Source: an uncultured Pelagibacteraceae bacterium
GTDB taxonomy: Bacteria > Pseudomonadota > Alphaproteobacteria > Pelagibacterales > Pelagibacteraceae
Assembly (NCBI GenBank): GCA_902619495.1
Contig: CACNEM010000005.1
Span: forward strand, 1 to 64,000
Length of the DNA: 64,000 bases
Direction: 5' to 3'
The position numbers were made by a program, and so were the translations under genes. The notes below the pieces were generated by a model. That model made no database searches and was not told where the DNA came from. It saw only the letters and a program-made list of their open reading frames with translations. Positions within the stretch are counted from its first letter, which is position 1. The number at the start of each line of letters is the position of its first letter. Below, piece by piece: positions 25,494 to 34,151 of the stretch.

Positions 25494-26711
25494 TTACTCA
25501 ATTTTTAAATTTGGTAGAGGAAAAATAAATTTTACCCCCTTTTTTCTAATATTTTTTTCTCTCTTCAAAATCTCATTTTTAAAATGCCATGGAAGAACCA
25601 AATAATAATCAGGCTTATAAAAACGTGATAAAACTTCAGATATGATTTTTATATTAGAGCCTGGAGTGAATAAATCATATTTATTTTTATTTCTTTCTGC
25701 TGCAAAATTAATTATTTTATTATTTATCTTGTAATATTGTAAAAGTACATTTCCCTTAGTTGATGCCCCATAACAATGAATTTTTTTTCCTTGTTTATTA
25801 ATTTTTTTTATTAAAATATTTAGTTCACTCTTTGATTGATTTATTTCTTTAAAAAACTGTTTAAAAGTTTTTACTTCAGAAAGTTTTAATTTATTTTCAC
25901 TAATTAATTCATTTTTAATAATATTTTCATTATTTTTCTTTTTTGAATTATCATGACATACATAATATTGTTTACTTGATCCATTAATGTCGTTTTTTTT
26001 TATATCGAAAACCCTTAGTTTATTTTTTTTACAAAGATTTAGAATTACTTTACTACTATAGTATTCAAGATGTTCGTGACAAATAGTATCGAACATCTTG
26101 TATTTTATTATTGATGCTAGATCAGCAAATTCTAATAAAAATATACCCTCTTTTGATAGTAATTTTTTAATATCTTTTAAAAAATTATTAGGACTTACGC
26201 TGTCATAAAAAACAGATAATGCTGTGATAATTTTAAATTTTTTTTTTGTTTTGTTCATCACATTCTTAGCTGAAAAAAAATCTGAAACTGAATAATTTAT
26301 ATTTTGATACTGATCTTTATATTTGTTTAAAATAGGATCTATACCAAAAGTAATTATTCCTTTTTTATAAGATTTTAGTAATGACCCGTCATTACTAGCA
26401 ATATCGAGAACATGGTCTTTTTTTTTTAATTTTGCAATTTTTGAAACATTTTTTACAACACTACTTACATGGTTAAGCATGGTTTTATTTATACCTGTTC
26501 TATAACCATAGTCTGGTCCATATAAATAATTCAAATCAAAATTATGTCCCAATTGAACCAGTTCACAATTTTTACATAAAACTAAATCAATTGGTCCTTT
26601 TTTAATTTTTTGATTTTTGGATGGAAATTTTCCGGTGAAACATAAATTTCCTAGAGAAAATAATTTTTTAAGATTTTTTTTTTTACAAATTCTACATTTT
26701 GTAATTTTCAT
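25494..26711 (-). CDS. class I SAM-dependent C-methyltransferase with zinc-binding N-terminal domain
   Basis: A 405-residue sugar C-methyltransferase-like protein of the NovU/TylC3 architecture. The N-terminal CRICKKKNLKKLF and LVLCKNCELVQLG provide two CxxC pairs (putative Zn domain). The central domain has DHVLDIASNDGSLLKSYK (SAM motif I) and FEFADLASI-like acidic strand, then HEHLEYYS. The C-terminal domain contains YGASTKGNVLLQYY. It ends 3 bp from the convergent gmd, which could make the 4-keto sugar these enzymes methylate. Confidence 0.85.
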   Translation of the reverse strand: MKITKCRICKKKNLKKLFSLGNLCFTGKFPSKNQKIKKGPIDLVLCKNCELVQLGHNFDLNYLYGPDYGYRTGINKTMLNHVSSVVKNVSKIAKLKKKDHVLDIASNDGSLLKSYKKGIITFGIDPILNKYKDQYQNINYSVSDFFSAKNVMNKTKKKFKIITALSVFYDSVSPNNFLKDIKKLLSKEGIFLLEFADLASIIKYKMFDTICHEHLEYYSSKVILNLCKKNKLRVFDIKKNDINGSSKQYYVCHDNSKKKNNENIIKNELISENKLKLSEVKTFKQFFKEINQSKSELNILIKKINKQGKKIHCYGASTKGNVLLQYYKINNKIINFAAERNKNKYDLFTPGSNIKIISEVLSRFYKPDYYLVLPWHFKNEILKREKNIRKKGVKFIFPLPNLKIE

Positions 26712-26792
26712 TTTAACTTTATACCAATGCTTCTTATGGTGTTAAATTGAAATTAATGATTAAATACTTAAAAAAGAGAGTGTTTCGGAGAA

Positions 26793-26978
26793 TTAAAGGG
26801 TTAAGATTATTCCAAATACTGTTACTGCTGAAACTGCAGCAACGCTAAGAGCTAAATTTCGTTTTTTTTCAATTTTCTTCTCTTGATTTAATCTTGATAA
26901 TAAGTCTGTAACTTTAACTTTACCTTGAGAATTATTAATCTCTGAATGAATGTTGTGGATATTCAATTGCTTACTCAT
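26793..26978 (-). CDS. small single-span membrane protein, hypothetical
   Basis: A 61-residue protein: a polar N-terminal region with NIHSEINN and VTDLLSRLNQEKK, a basic KKRN stop-transfer patch, then a hydrophobic helix (LALSVAAVSAVTVFG) reaching the C-terminus. This would be a tail-anchored or Nin-Cout protein. I do not recognise the family. Non-random composition and a clean gap on both sides suggest a real gene; flanking gaps (about 80 and 96 bp) show nothing else. Confidence 0.55.
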   Translation of the reverse strand: MSKQLNIHNIHSEINNSQGKVKVTDLLSRLNQEKKIEKKRNLALSVAAVSAVTVFGIILTL

Positions 26979-27074
26979 GAGCTCATTAAAGCATACTAAG
27001 AAGTTTTTTAAATATTTGTGAAGATCAAAATGGGTTTGAAAAATAAATTTTACCCAAATTGAATAATTCTTAAC

Positions 27075-28415
27075 TTATGATTTAATATGATTAGAAATAC
27101 CTAAACGCATTTTTTCAATAATCTCATCTATGTCCCTTTTTTCACAAACAAATGGAGGTGCAATTATAAGCGCATCTCCGGTTGGTTTTATGTTTACTCC
27201 TGCATCATAACATTTTTTATAAACATTAAATCCTGCTTTACCTGGCTTATCTCTCATTTTAATATCAATGCCTCCTAACAAGCCATAATTACGAATACTT
27301 TCTATACAATTAAGATCTTTAAGAGAATGTAATCCATCCTCAAAGTACTTTGAGATATGTTTTACTCTGTTAAAAATATCTTCTTTTTCAAATATTTTTT
27401 GAACAGCAATAGCTGCTGATACAGCCACAGGAATTCCAGAATAGGTATATCCATGAAATAATTCAACTGCTCCATCTGGTGAAGCATCCATAACTGACTG
27501 ATAAATTTTTTCTCTTACTGCTACCACTCCCATAGGTACGATCCCATTTGTTGTAGCTTTAGCCATTGTTATAATATCTGGTGTTACACCAAACTCTTGG
27601 GCTGCAAATGCTGACCCTGTTCTTCCCCAACCGGTGACAACTTCATCAAAAATTAAAAGTATACCGTGATTATCACAAATTTTTCTTAACTTTTGCAAAT
27701 AATCTTTAGGAGGGATTAAAGTACCAGTAGAACCTGCAATAGGTTCAACAATGCATGCGGCTATATTTTCACCGCCTAATTTTTTAGCAATTACTTCTAA
27801 ATCATCTGCTAGTTCAGATCCTGTGTTAGGTTGCCCTTTAACAAACTTATGTTCAGGTAAAAAAGTATGTCTCATGTGCTCTACACCCGGCATTAAAATA
27901 TTTTTAAATTCTTTTGAATTATTTGGAATACCACCTACTGTCAAAGCTCCGATGTTCATTCCGTGATAACCTCTCTCTCTTCCAACAAACTTAAATCTAT
28001 TAGTTTGACCGATTGATCTAAAGTAAGCTACTGCGATTTTGATTGCTGTCTCTACCGCGGTAGATCCACAAATTGTATAAAAAATTCTGTTCAAATCCTC
28101 TGGGGTTTTTTGAGCTATCATCGTTGCTAATTCAAACGATCCACCATAACCTTGTTGAAAAGGCATGGTGTAATCTAAATTTTCTAACTGATTTTTAATC
28201 GCTTCGATAATCTCCTTACGACCATGGCCAAGAGGATTGCAATATAATCCAGAACTACCATCAATTAAAGTTTTTCCATCATGAGTATGAAGATGAATAC
28301 CCTCAGCTTTTACTATGATACGAGGGTTTTTTTTAAAATCTTTATTAGATGAAAACGGCATCCAATGCTCATTTAAAGAATTAGGTATTTTTGTTTGAAA
28401 TGCTGTACTCACCAT
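27075..28415 (-). CDS. class III PLP-dependent aminotransferase
   Basis: A 446-residue omega-amino acid:pyruvate-type or putrescine/beta-alanine-type transaminase. Motifs: DGSSGLYCNPLGHG near the N-terminus, FYTICGSTAVETAIK (PLP phosphate contact), GYHGMNIGALTVGG, the PLP-ring aspartate in LIFDEVVTGWGRTG, and the Schiff-base Lys in TMAKATTNG. Substrates could include taurine, beta-alanine, putrescine or similar amines. A link to polyamine metabolism elsewhere in the window is possible but not supported by adjacency. Confidence 0.9.
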   Translation of the reverse strand: MVSTAFQTKIPNSLNEHWMPFSSNKDFKKNPRIIVKAEGIHLHTHDGKTLIDGSSGLYCNPLGHGRKEIIEAIKNQLENLDYTMPFQQGYGGSFELATMIAQKTPEDLNRIFYTICGSTAVETAIKIAVAYFRSIGQTNRFKFVGRERGYHGMNIGALTVGGIPNNSKEFKNILMPGVEHMRHTFLPEHKFVKGQPNTGSELADDLEVIAKKLGGENIAACIVEPIAGSTGTLIPPKDYLQKLRKICDNHGILLIFDEVVTGWGRTGSAFAAQEFGVTPDIITMAKATTNGIVPMGVVAVREKIYQSVMDASPDGAVELFHGYTYSGIPVAVSAAIAVQKIFEKEDIFNRVKHISKYFEDGLHSLKDLNCIESIRNYGLLGGIDIKMRDKPGKAGFNVYKKCYDAGVNIKPTGDALIIAPPFVCEKRDIDEIIEKMRLGISNHIKS

Positions 28416-28457
28416 TAAATTATAGCAAAGTAATTTTTTGAATGCTATCTAAATATT

Positions 28458-29165
28458 ATGAGAAAATTAAAAAATTGGGATAATAAAACCTGGTTATCAT
28501 CTAAATCGTATATCTCTCAATTTAATAGATTTCTTAAAAGAAAAATTAATTTAAATAAAAATTCAAAAATATTGGACATTGGATGTGGAAGAGCAAATAT
28601 TATTAGCACCCTTCAAAAGAAATATAAATTTAGAAATAAGCCCACAGGGATTGATATTGTTGCAAATAAGGATGTTAAAAAGAATGTTATATTTAAGAAA
28701 ATTGATGCCTTAGAATATTTAAAGAAAGAAGAAAAATATGATCTGATTTTAATCAAACAAACTATTCATTTTTTTTCAAAATCAGATTTAAATCGTCTTT
28801 TAAATCTTGCACAAAAAAGTTTAAATAATAAAGGTAAAATATTGATTTTTTCACTTAAAACAAAAAATAATAAAATACCCTGCTTTAAAAAGATGAGACA
28901 AAAACTCGATATTAGCCTTAAGAGAGACGAAAAATTATTTAAGATAATAAAAAAAAGTTTGAAAAAAACAAAAGAATCTTATTTCAATTTTAAAGTAAAT
29001 ATCTCAAAAAAAAAATATGTAAAGATGGTAAAATTAAGGTACATTTCATGTTTACTTGATTTTAAAGAGAAAGATATAAATATAGGTCTTAATGAAATTA
29101 AATTAAAATATAATAAAACGATTAGATTTATAGATTCTTTGAAATGTATTTCATTTAGTAAATAA
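28458..29165 (+). CDS. class I SAM-dependent methyltransferase
   Basis: A 235-residue Rossmann methyltransferase. KILDIGCGRANIISTL is motif I, GIDIV follows as the acidic strand, and YDLILIKQTIHFF is the post-motif strand. The C-terminal part is very Lys-rich and matches no specific subfamily that I recognise. It overlaps the convergent FkbM gene by 15 bp. Substrate unknown; a glycan or lipid is suggested by the surrounding genes. Confidence 0.8.
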   Translation: MRKLKNWDNKTWLSSKSYISQFNRFLKRKINLNKNSKILDIGCGRANIISTLQKKYKFRNKPTGIDIVANKDVKKNVIFKKIDALEYLKKEEKYDLILIKQTIHFFSKSDLNRLLNLAQKSLNNKGKILIFSLKTKNNKIPCFKKMRQKLDISLKRDEKLFKIIKKSLKKTKESYFNFKVNISKKKYVKMVKLRYISCLLDFKEKDINIGLNEIKLKYNKTIRFIDSLKCISFSK

Positions 29166-29858
29166 ATGACTGCAATAACTAGAGCCTGACCATACCTTTT
29201 TATATCCTTGATTTACTAAAAATTTATAAATTTTGTCATTTTTAATTTCCGTTTCCCTTTGCTCCAGATTTAGATCCCTATAGCCTAATATTTCAATACA
29301 AATTAACGAGGGGTCATATATTTCAAAATTTAATGTATTTAAGACTTTCATCTCAGCTCCCTCAATATCAATGTTTAAAAAATCAATTTTTTTATTCTTA
29401 TATTTAGTGTTGTCTAAAATGTTTTGGATTGTTTGGCATTTTACTTTTTTCTCCTGAAAATTTCCCTGAAAATTCTCTTTTGCAATTTTTTTATCAGTTG
29501 TATTAAGTTGGCTAAAATCTTTTTGATAATAAAAAGAAATTTCCCCTTCCATGTCAGAAATTGCAAGCTGTAAATTCAAATCATTTGGTCTTAGATAATT
29601 AAATAGATCAATAGAAAATTCGTTAACATCAATATTTATTCCTTCCCATCCTTTTTTAAATAAAAGATGAGTATTATTTCTCTGTATTGGATGATGAGCC
29701 CCAATATCAACATATAATCCTTGGTTTTCCTTTTTATTAAATAATTCAATAGCTATATCTTCTCCATCCATTGCATAAGATTTTTTTTTGATGAAATATT
29801 TATTTTTTACATAAATATTTTGTAAAATATGAATTTTTTTAAAAAAACCATCAAACAT
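29151..29858 (-). CDS. FkbM family methyltransferase
   Basis: A 235-residue methyltransferase of the FkbM type, commonly O-methylating sugars. Core motifs: YAMDGEDIAIELF, LYVDIGAHHPIQRNNTH (SAM motif I) and DFLNIDIEGAEMKVL (the FkbM DxxGxE region). The chosen ATG (29856-29858) is embedded in the 3' arm of a 12-bp perfect hairpin (29852-29880), so initiation may be sensitive to RNA structure or a preceding terminator. I see no better upstream start. Confidence 0.85.
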   Translation of the reverse strand: MFDGFFKKIHILQNIYVKNKYFIKKKSYAMDGEDIAIELFNKKENQGLYVDIGAHHPIQRNNTHLLFKKGWEGINIDVNEFSIDLFNYLRPNDLNLQLAISDMEGEISFYYQKDFSQLNTTDKKIAKENFQGNFQEKKVKCQTIQNILDNTKYKNKKIDFLNIDIEGAEMKVLNTLNFEIYDPSLICIEILGYRDLNLEQRETEIKNDKIYKFLVNQGYKKVWSGSSYCSHLFTK

Positions 29859-29880
29859 AGGTTTTCTTAACCTATGTTTG
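29852..29880 (-). terminator. hairpin between the GYD gene and FkbM, probable terminator/attenuator
   Basis: Perfect 12-bp inverted repeat CAAACATAGGTT / AACCTATGTTTG with a 5-base loop. Read on the minus strand it is followed after four bases by a run of seven T. This is the layout of an intrinsic terminator for the six-gene operon ending at 29896, though the stem is AT-rich. The FkbM start codon lies within the distal arm. Confidence 0.65.
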
Positions 29881-29895
29881 ATAAAAATAAATACT

Positions 29896-30219
29896 TTATT
29901 TTCCTGGTTCTTTGTAAGATGAAGCCATTTTCTGAGCAGTTTTGGCTATCTCATTTAGATTTACATCTTCTAAAATTGTAAAATCTGAAACAGCTCCACT
30001 AGAAACAGCAACCATTGCAGCTGCAGCAGCTTGTTCAAAAGTTCCCTCGATCACTGCCATAAAATCATATTTTCCTCTTAGGCCTGAGTATTGAGTTACT
30101 TTAGCTCCTACAGAAGCAGCAAGTGCGGATGTAGCAGCTTTTCTGTCCGTAGAAGGATTACTTACAAATCCTCCAAGACCTTTAGCTGTGTAACATCCAA
30201 GTGTATAAAATTTTGCCAT
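29896..30219 (-). CDS. GYD domain-containing protein
   Basis: A 107-residue protein with the GYD-domain pattern: an N-terminal strand (KFYTLGCYTAKG), an Ala-rich helix, YSGLRGKYDFMAVIEG and a second Ala-rich helix followed by TILEDV. GYD proteins adopt a dimeric ferredoxin-like alpha/beta fold and have no firmly established function. It is the last gene of a compact operon (29896-31919) that holds three other proteins of similar size and apparent fold. Confidence 0.78.
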   Translation of the reverse strand: MAKFYTLGCYTAKGLGGFVSNPSTDRKAATSALAASVGAKVTQYSGLRGKYDFMAVIEGTFEQAAAAAMVAVSSGAVSDFTILEDVNLNEIAKTAQKMASSYKEPGK

Positions 30220-30232
30220 TGTTACCCCTTTC

Positions 30233-30526
30233 CTATTTCTCGATTACAACTGTACCAGAATGAGGATCAGTTACTCCTAAATCTGATGACAGTTCTTCTA
30301 AAGTGTGCCGAAGTGAGTCCAAAAATTCAATCATTTTTGGTCTTGCTTTAGCAATGTCATCTTCAGAATTCCATTCACCAATCATAAAAAATTCGTTAGG
30401 TTTAGTTTCAACATACTTTGCTGAAATTTGACCATCAAACTTTGGCCGCTCATCAATTTTTTTTAAATATTCTTCTCTGTTAGATGATTTTACTTTGCAT
30501 CTAACAATATTCATAAACTTTGCCAT
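30233..30526 (-). CDS. small ABM-like (dimeric alpha/beta barrel) protein
   Basis: A 97-residue protein: first strand MNIVRCKVKSSNREEYLKK, central FFMIGEWNSEDDIAKARPKM and a helical segment IEFLDSLRHTLEELS. This is the strand-helix-strand plan of antibiotic-biosynthesis-monooxygenase-like domains. No obvious active-site residues can be named. A 13-bp gap separates it from the GYD gene. Confidence 0.65.
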   Translation of the reverse strand: MAKFMNIVRCKVKSSNREEYLKKIDERPKFDGQISAKYVETKPNEFFMIGEWNSEDDIAKARPKMIEFLDSLRHTLEELSSDLGVTDPHSGTVVIEK

Positions 30527-30534
30527 TTCACTCC

Positions 30535-30951
30535 TTAAACGTAAATTTTATCTGCTAAACCGTAACAAAGAATAGCACTGATAATAACTAAAACTAGTGG
30601 AGCGTAAATTCCATCATTTCTAGTTTTTTTTGTTAAACCTGTTTTATCAATTTTTAATGTGTAAAAATTAACAACTAATATCGAAACATTCATTATAAAA
30701 ACTAAGTTAAAGAAGGCCCAAGTAGCCTCTACACCACCTGGTCTTATAAAAGCGATATATATTGCCATTAAAACAGTAGCGATCATGAATGAGCCTGCAA
30801 ATCTCGTAATCAAGGTAGCAGTTTTATCAACTCCTCTACCCTTTAGAAATTTTTTAGTATCAAAGACTAATTGGTAAGCGTAGCTACCAACTATAATAAA
30901 ATGTGCTAAGTAAATAATTAAATAAAATGCGTTTCCAAATTTATCGATCAT
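30535..30951 (-). CDS. four-helix integral membrane protein, hypothetical
   Basis: A membrane protein with four hydrophobic segments (roughly residues 6-26, 46-66, 76-98 and 114-134 from the chosen start). I start at ATG 30949-30951 (MIDKFGNAF), which has an AGGA 7 bases upstream. A start 48 bases earlier would overlap the preceding gene. Positively charged loops (DTKKFLKGRGVDK, LKIDKTGLTKKTR) suggest cytoplasmic sides. Family not recognised. Its place inside the small-protein operon suggests it is the membrane partner of those proteins. Confidence 0.72.
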   Translation of the reverse strand: MIDKFGNAFYLIIYLAHFIIVGSYAYQLVFDTKKFLKGRGVDKTATLITRFAGSFMIATVLMAIYIAFIRPGGVEATWAFFNLVFIMNVSILVVNFYTLKIDKTGLTKKTRNDGIYAPLVLVIISAILCYGLADKIYV

Positions 30952-30958
30952 AAGTATC

Positions 30959-31246
30959 CTATGCGTTATAGTCCATGACTTGATCTGTGCACTCAACAAA
31001 CTTATGAGGAGTGAAAAAATCGTTCATTTGACCTAGTTGATTAATAATTGCTTGCTCATCTTTTCCTTTCCACCAACAGTACATTTCCATTGTATCTCCT
31101 GGCGTGTTCCAAGTCATTTGACAAGCTGCATTGTCACTTTTCATGCTCTTAACAATGTCCTCCATCTTCATAGAAGCCACTGTATCAGTAAATTTTTTTT
31201 TCATTTCGGCAGACTTAAAAGTGTGCGTTACCATATAGTTTTTCAT
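30959..31246 (-). CDS. small alpha/beta protein, hypothetical
   Basis: A 95-residue protein, rich in Met and with three Cys (NAACQM, MYCWWK, VECTD). The order of strand (MVTHTFKS), helix (EMKKKFTDTVASM), strands around CQMTWNT and MEMYCWWKG, helix (EQAIINQLG) suggests a ferredoxin-like dimeric alpha/beta fold like its neighbours. I cannot name the family. Immediately follows DUF1330 with no gap. Confidence 0.62.
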   Translation of the reverse strand: MKNYMVTHTFKSAEMKKKFTDTVASMKMEDIVKSMKSDNAACQMTWNTPGDTMEMYCWWKGKDEQAIINQLGQMNDFFTPHKFVECTDQVMDYNA

Positions 31247-31534
31247 TTATACTCCTTTAATTATTATTCCATTAGCAACGGAGTTTGCTAATCGAATAGG
31301 TTTCACTGGTTTATATTCCTCAGAGTCATACCACTCTAAAGCTTTTTCATAAGTTGGAAATTTAATTACTACTGTTCTAGGATATTTCCACTCACCATCT
31401 ATAACTTTATACTCCCCAGCACGTACAAGGTATTCTCCTCCGAATTTTTGAACTGTAGGCACAACTTTACCAACATATTCTTTATAGGCCTCATGATTTT
31501 TTACATCTATATTAGCTATAACGTATCCGCTCAT
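31247..31534 (-). CDS. DUF1330 family protein
   Basis: A 95-residue DUF1330 protein: MSGYVIANIDVKNHEAYKEY, FGGEYLVRAGEYKVIDG, and YPRTVVIKFPTYEKALEWY followed by the tail around SVANG. DUF1330 proteins are dimeric alpha/beta-barrel relatives without a settled function. I start at ATG 31532-31534, one base after the preceding stop. A longer frame to 31672 runs antisense-like through the neighbour's coding sequence and is spurious. Confidence 0.85.
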   Translation of the reverse strand: MSGYVIANIDVKNHEAYKEYVGKVVPTVQKFGGEYLVRAGEYKVIDGEWKYPRTVVIKFPTYEKALEWYDSEEYKPVKPIRLANSVANGIIIKGV

Positions 31535-31535
31535 A

Positions 31536-31919
31536 TTAACCCGCGTAAATAGTTCTGGATAGTTTCTCAATTTTTTCTTCTGAACCTTTGATTTGTTTAT
31601 ATATAAATTTATTACACTCGGTATTCTTAGATTTATTAAAAGGCTTGCCATAAACCTTATCAACGTAAACATTCATACCTTTATTCATTTCATCTTCTTT
31701 TACGCCTTCAGACGCAAGATACTCCCTAATTACTTTTACCGAAGCTAAAGCTAATTCCATATTTTTAACTTCAATAGTTTCTGCAGGCAAAACAGCTGTA
31801 GCGCTGTAGTGTCCTAAACACTCTATTGTTTTTTCTTTTTGAGCTTTTGTTATATGTCCCGCAGCTATCGCTGAGCCCATAAATGATAGAGTTGCAATTA
31901 AAATAAATTTAAATTTCAT
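31536..31919 (-). CDS. small secreted protein, hypothetical
   Basis: A 127-residue protein with a clear signal peptide (MKFKFILIATLSFMGSAIAA, cleavage after AIA likely). The mature part is helical and charged, with two cysteines (TIECLGHY and NTECNKFIY) that could form one disulfide in the periplasm. Family not recognised. It is the first gene of the six-gene operon; the 86-bp gap upstream (to 32006) is AT-rich and presumably holds the promoter. Confidence 0.7.
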   Translation of the reverse strand: MKFKFILIATLSFMGSAIAAGHITKAQKEKTIECLGHYSATAVLPAETIEVKNMELALASVKVIREYLASEGVKEDEMNKGMNVYVDKVYGKPFNKSKNTECNKFIYKQIKGSEEKIEKLSRTIYAG

Positions 31920-32005
31920 AATTAAATTTTAATTAAAATTATATTAATTTAACTATGTTAAAATTTAATTACAGGTATGCAAATTGTCTACAACTTGAAG
32001 ATGAT

Positions 32006-32767
32006 TTATTTCCAATTAGGCTTTGTTTTATTAAGAAAACTTTTTATTCCAATTTTTTTATTTTCGCTATCAAGCAATTTATAAAACTCTTGTCTTTCTT
32101 TTTTAAGTGATTTATTTAAATTGTCTTCTAAATTAACTAAATTTTTAATTACTTGAAGTGATTTTTTTGGCTTCGACGAGATTGTATTTAAAAAGTTTAA
32201 AGTAAATTCTTTAAAATTTTCCTTAGGAATAACCTGTGAAACAATCCCATACTTCATTGCTGTCTCGGCATCAATAATTTCTCCAGACATAGCCAAATAT
32301 TTTACGTTTTGATTTGAGGTAAATTTTTTTGTTTTTTGTGTTCCACCAATACCTGGAATTAATCCTAAATTAATTTCAGTTAAACCAAATTTGGCCTCTG
32401 AACTTGCAATGATTAAATCACTTGAAAGAGCTAGCTCAAAACCACCTCCTAATGCATAGCCCTCGACGAATGAGATAATTGGAATATCGATTTTTTGTAA
32501 ATCATCAACTTTAGAAAAAAGTTTTTGTTTCTTTGCTTTTTTTGAATCAAGTTTTTCAAGTTCTTTGATATTAGCGCCAGGTGAAAAAAACTTTGGACCT
32601 CCAATTAAACCAATGCATTTTATCTCTTTTGATTTATTCAAATTTTTGGTTGCATCATCAATTTCATTAAGGGTTTTTTGATCTAAACTATTATTTTTAT
32701 TGTTAGCAATTTCGATAATTGCGTAATTTTCTCGCTTTTCTACTTTAATATTTTTATAGTTCATCAA
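32006..32767 (-). CDS. enoyl-CoA hydratase/isomerase family protein
   Basis: Crotonase-fold enzyme of 253 residues. The oxyanion-hole strands are FSPGANIKEL and GYALGGGFELALSSD, and the catalytic-Glu regions are FGLTEINLGLIPGIGGTQ (two Glu, consistent with hydratase rather than isomerase). Likely in fatty-acid or amino-acid-derived acyl-CoA oxidation. It is divergent from terC across 22 bp. Confidence 0.88.
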   Translation of the reverse strand: MMNYKNIKVEKRENYAIIEIANNKNNSLDQKTLNEIDDATKNLNKSKEIKCIGLIGGPKFFSPGANIKELEKLDSKKAKKQKLFSKVDDLQKIDIPIISFVEGYALGGGFELALSSDLIIASSEAKFGLTEINLGLIPGIGGTQKTKKFTSNQNVKYLAMSGEIIDAETAMKYGIVSQVIPKENFKEFTLNFLNTISSKPKKSLQVIKNLVNLEDNLNKSLKKERQEFYKLLDSENKKIGIKSFLNKTKPNWK

Positions 32768-32789
32768 TTAATAAGATATAAATTTCATT

Positions 32790-33362
32790 ATGACAGAGCA
32801 ACTAATTATATTGATAGAAATCATACTTATTGACTTGGTCTTAGCAGGAGATAACGCAATTATTATTGGTATGGTTGCTTCAAAATTCGAAGATTCAAAT
32901 AGAAAGAAAATAATTTTCTGGGGTATTGGTGGGGCCGTTGTTTTGAGAATTCTTTTTACTTTTATTACAGCTTATTTATTGCAAATCTCTGGTTTAAGAT
33001 TAATTGGTGGAATTTTGTTACTTTATATTTGTTACAAGCTTTATAGAGATGTTATTCAAAATAAAATTGAAGAAAAAAATATTGAAATTGATAATTCAAA
33101 TCTTAAAAAAGCAATTTTTACAGTAATTCTTGCAGATGTAACGATGAGTTTAGATAACGTCTTAGGTGTAGCTGGCGCAGCTGGAGAACACTATACGCTT
33201 CTTGCTTTTGGCTTGGCGCTATCAATATTGTTAATGGCTTTTGCAGCTAATTACACTGCAAAACTAATTAAAAAATATTCTTGGATAAGTTGGGTTGGAT
33301 TAATTGCGATTCTTTTTGTAGCAGTTCAGTTGATATATGAAGACTTACAAATTTTGTTATGA
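32790..33362 (+). CDS. TerC family (YjbE/YkoY-type) membrane protein
   Basis: A 190-residue membrane protein with about six helices. The duplicated acidic motif is present: DLVLAGDNAIIIGM in the first half and DVTMSLDNVLGVAG in the second, characteristic of TerC/YjbE metal-ion (Mn) exporter-like proteins. Its last codons overlap the M23 peptidase start by 4 bp. Manganese export or metalation of secreted proteins is family knowledge, not shown here. Confidence 0.88.
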   Translation: MTEQLIILIEIILIDLVLAGDNAIIIGMVASKFEDSNRKKIIFWGIGGAVVLRILFTFITAYLLQISGLRLIGGILLLYICYKLYRDVIQNKIEEKNIEIDNSNLKKAIFTVILADVTMSLDNVLGVAGAAGEHYTLLAFGLALSILLMAFAANYTAKLIKKYSWISWVGLIAILFVAVQLIYEDLQILL

Positions 33363-34147
33363 TTAAATTTACAATATTCCTTTTATTATTATTTAATGTT
33401 TCATATGCAGCAGAATTTTTGGGAGACTTTAAACAAGGCTCTTTTATCTTGGGAAAAACAGATCCAAATTCAAAAGTTTTTATTGATGATAGAAAGGTAA
33501 GAGTTTCAAATGATGGTTATTTTGCTTTTGGTTTAGATAGAGATAGAAAAAATAACGTCCTGATTAAAATAAAAAATAAAAGGGAAACTAAATTAATTGA
33601 AAAAAAAGTTTTTAAGAGAAAATATAAAATACAAAGAATTGATGGTCTTCCTCCAAAACAGGTAACACCTCCACCAGAAGTGTATGAAAGAATTAAAAAA
33701 GATAATGTTTTAATTGGAAAAGCAAGGTCTATCGATACTGCTTATAATTTTTTTAAAGATGAATTTATCTACCCAATAGATAAATATATAATTACAGGTG
33801 TTTATGGTAGTCAAAGAATTTTAAATGGTAAACCTCGTAGACCACACTATGGTATAGATTTTCACGCCCCTGAAGGTACACCTGTAAAAGCCATGATGGA
33901 TGGAGAAGTTACATTATCAGAAAAAGATATGTATTTTACTGGGGGAACAATTATTTTTGATCACGGTCACGGTATAAGCACGTTGTATATGCATATGAAA
34001 AACATATATGTAAAAGTCGGTCAAAAAATTAAAAAAGGGCAGATTGTTGGAACTTTAGGACAAAGTGGTAGGGCTACTGGACCTCATTTAGATATAAGGT
34101 TAAATTGGTTTGATGTTAAATTAGATCCAGCATCTATTTTAAAATAA
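33359..34147 (+). CDS. M23 family metallopeptidase (LytM-type)
   Basis: Periplasmic or outer-surface peptidoglycan peptidase or LytM-like activator, 262 residues. A signal peptide (TIFLLLLFNVSYAA) leads into a beta-rich region, then the LytM domain: HYGIDFHAPEGTPVKA (Zn His and Asp), LYMHM, and GPHLDIRLNW. The usual HxH motif is here H-x-D, a variant that recurs in an alphaproteobacterial subset, so one Zn ligand or catalytic His may be altered. A diverged copy of its final 21 codons sits at 37548-37610. Confidence 0.87.
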   Translation: MIKFTIFLLLLFNVSYAAEFLGDFKQGSFILGKTDPNSKVFIDDRKVRVSNDGYFAFGLDRDRKNNVLIKIKNKRETKLIEKKVFKRKYKIQRIDGLPPKQVTPPPEVYERIKKDNVLIGKARSIDTAYNFFKDEFIYPIDKYIITGVYGSQRILNGKPRRPHYGIDFHAPEGTPVKAMMDGEVTLSEKDMYFTGGTIIFDHGHGISTLYMHMKNIYVKVGQKIKKGQIVGTLGQSGRATGPHLDIRLNWFDVKLDPASILK

Positions 34148-34151
34148 TATT

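Noticed and set aside
31247-31672. Longer 141-residue version of the DUF1330 protein
   Set aside because: The extra N-terminus is the neighbour's coding strand read in another frame; the family starts at MSGYVIANID.
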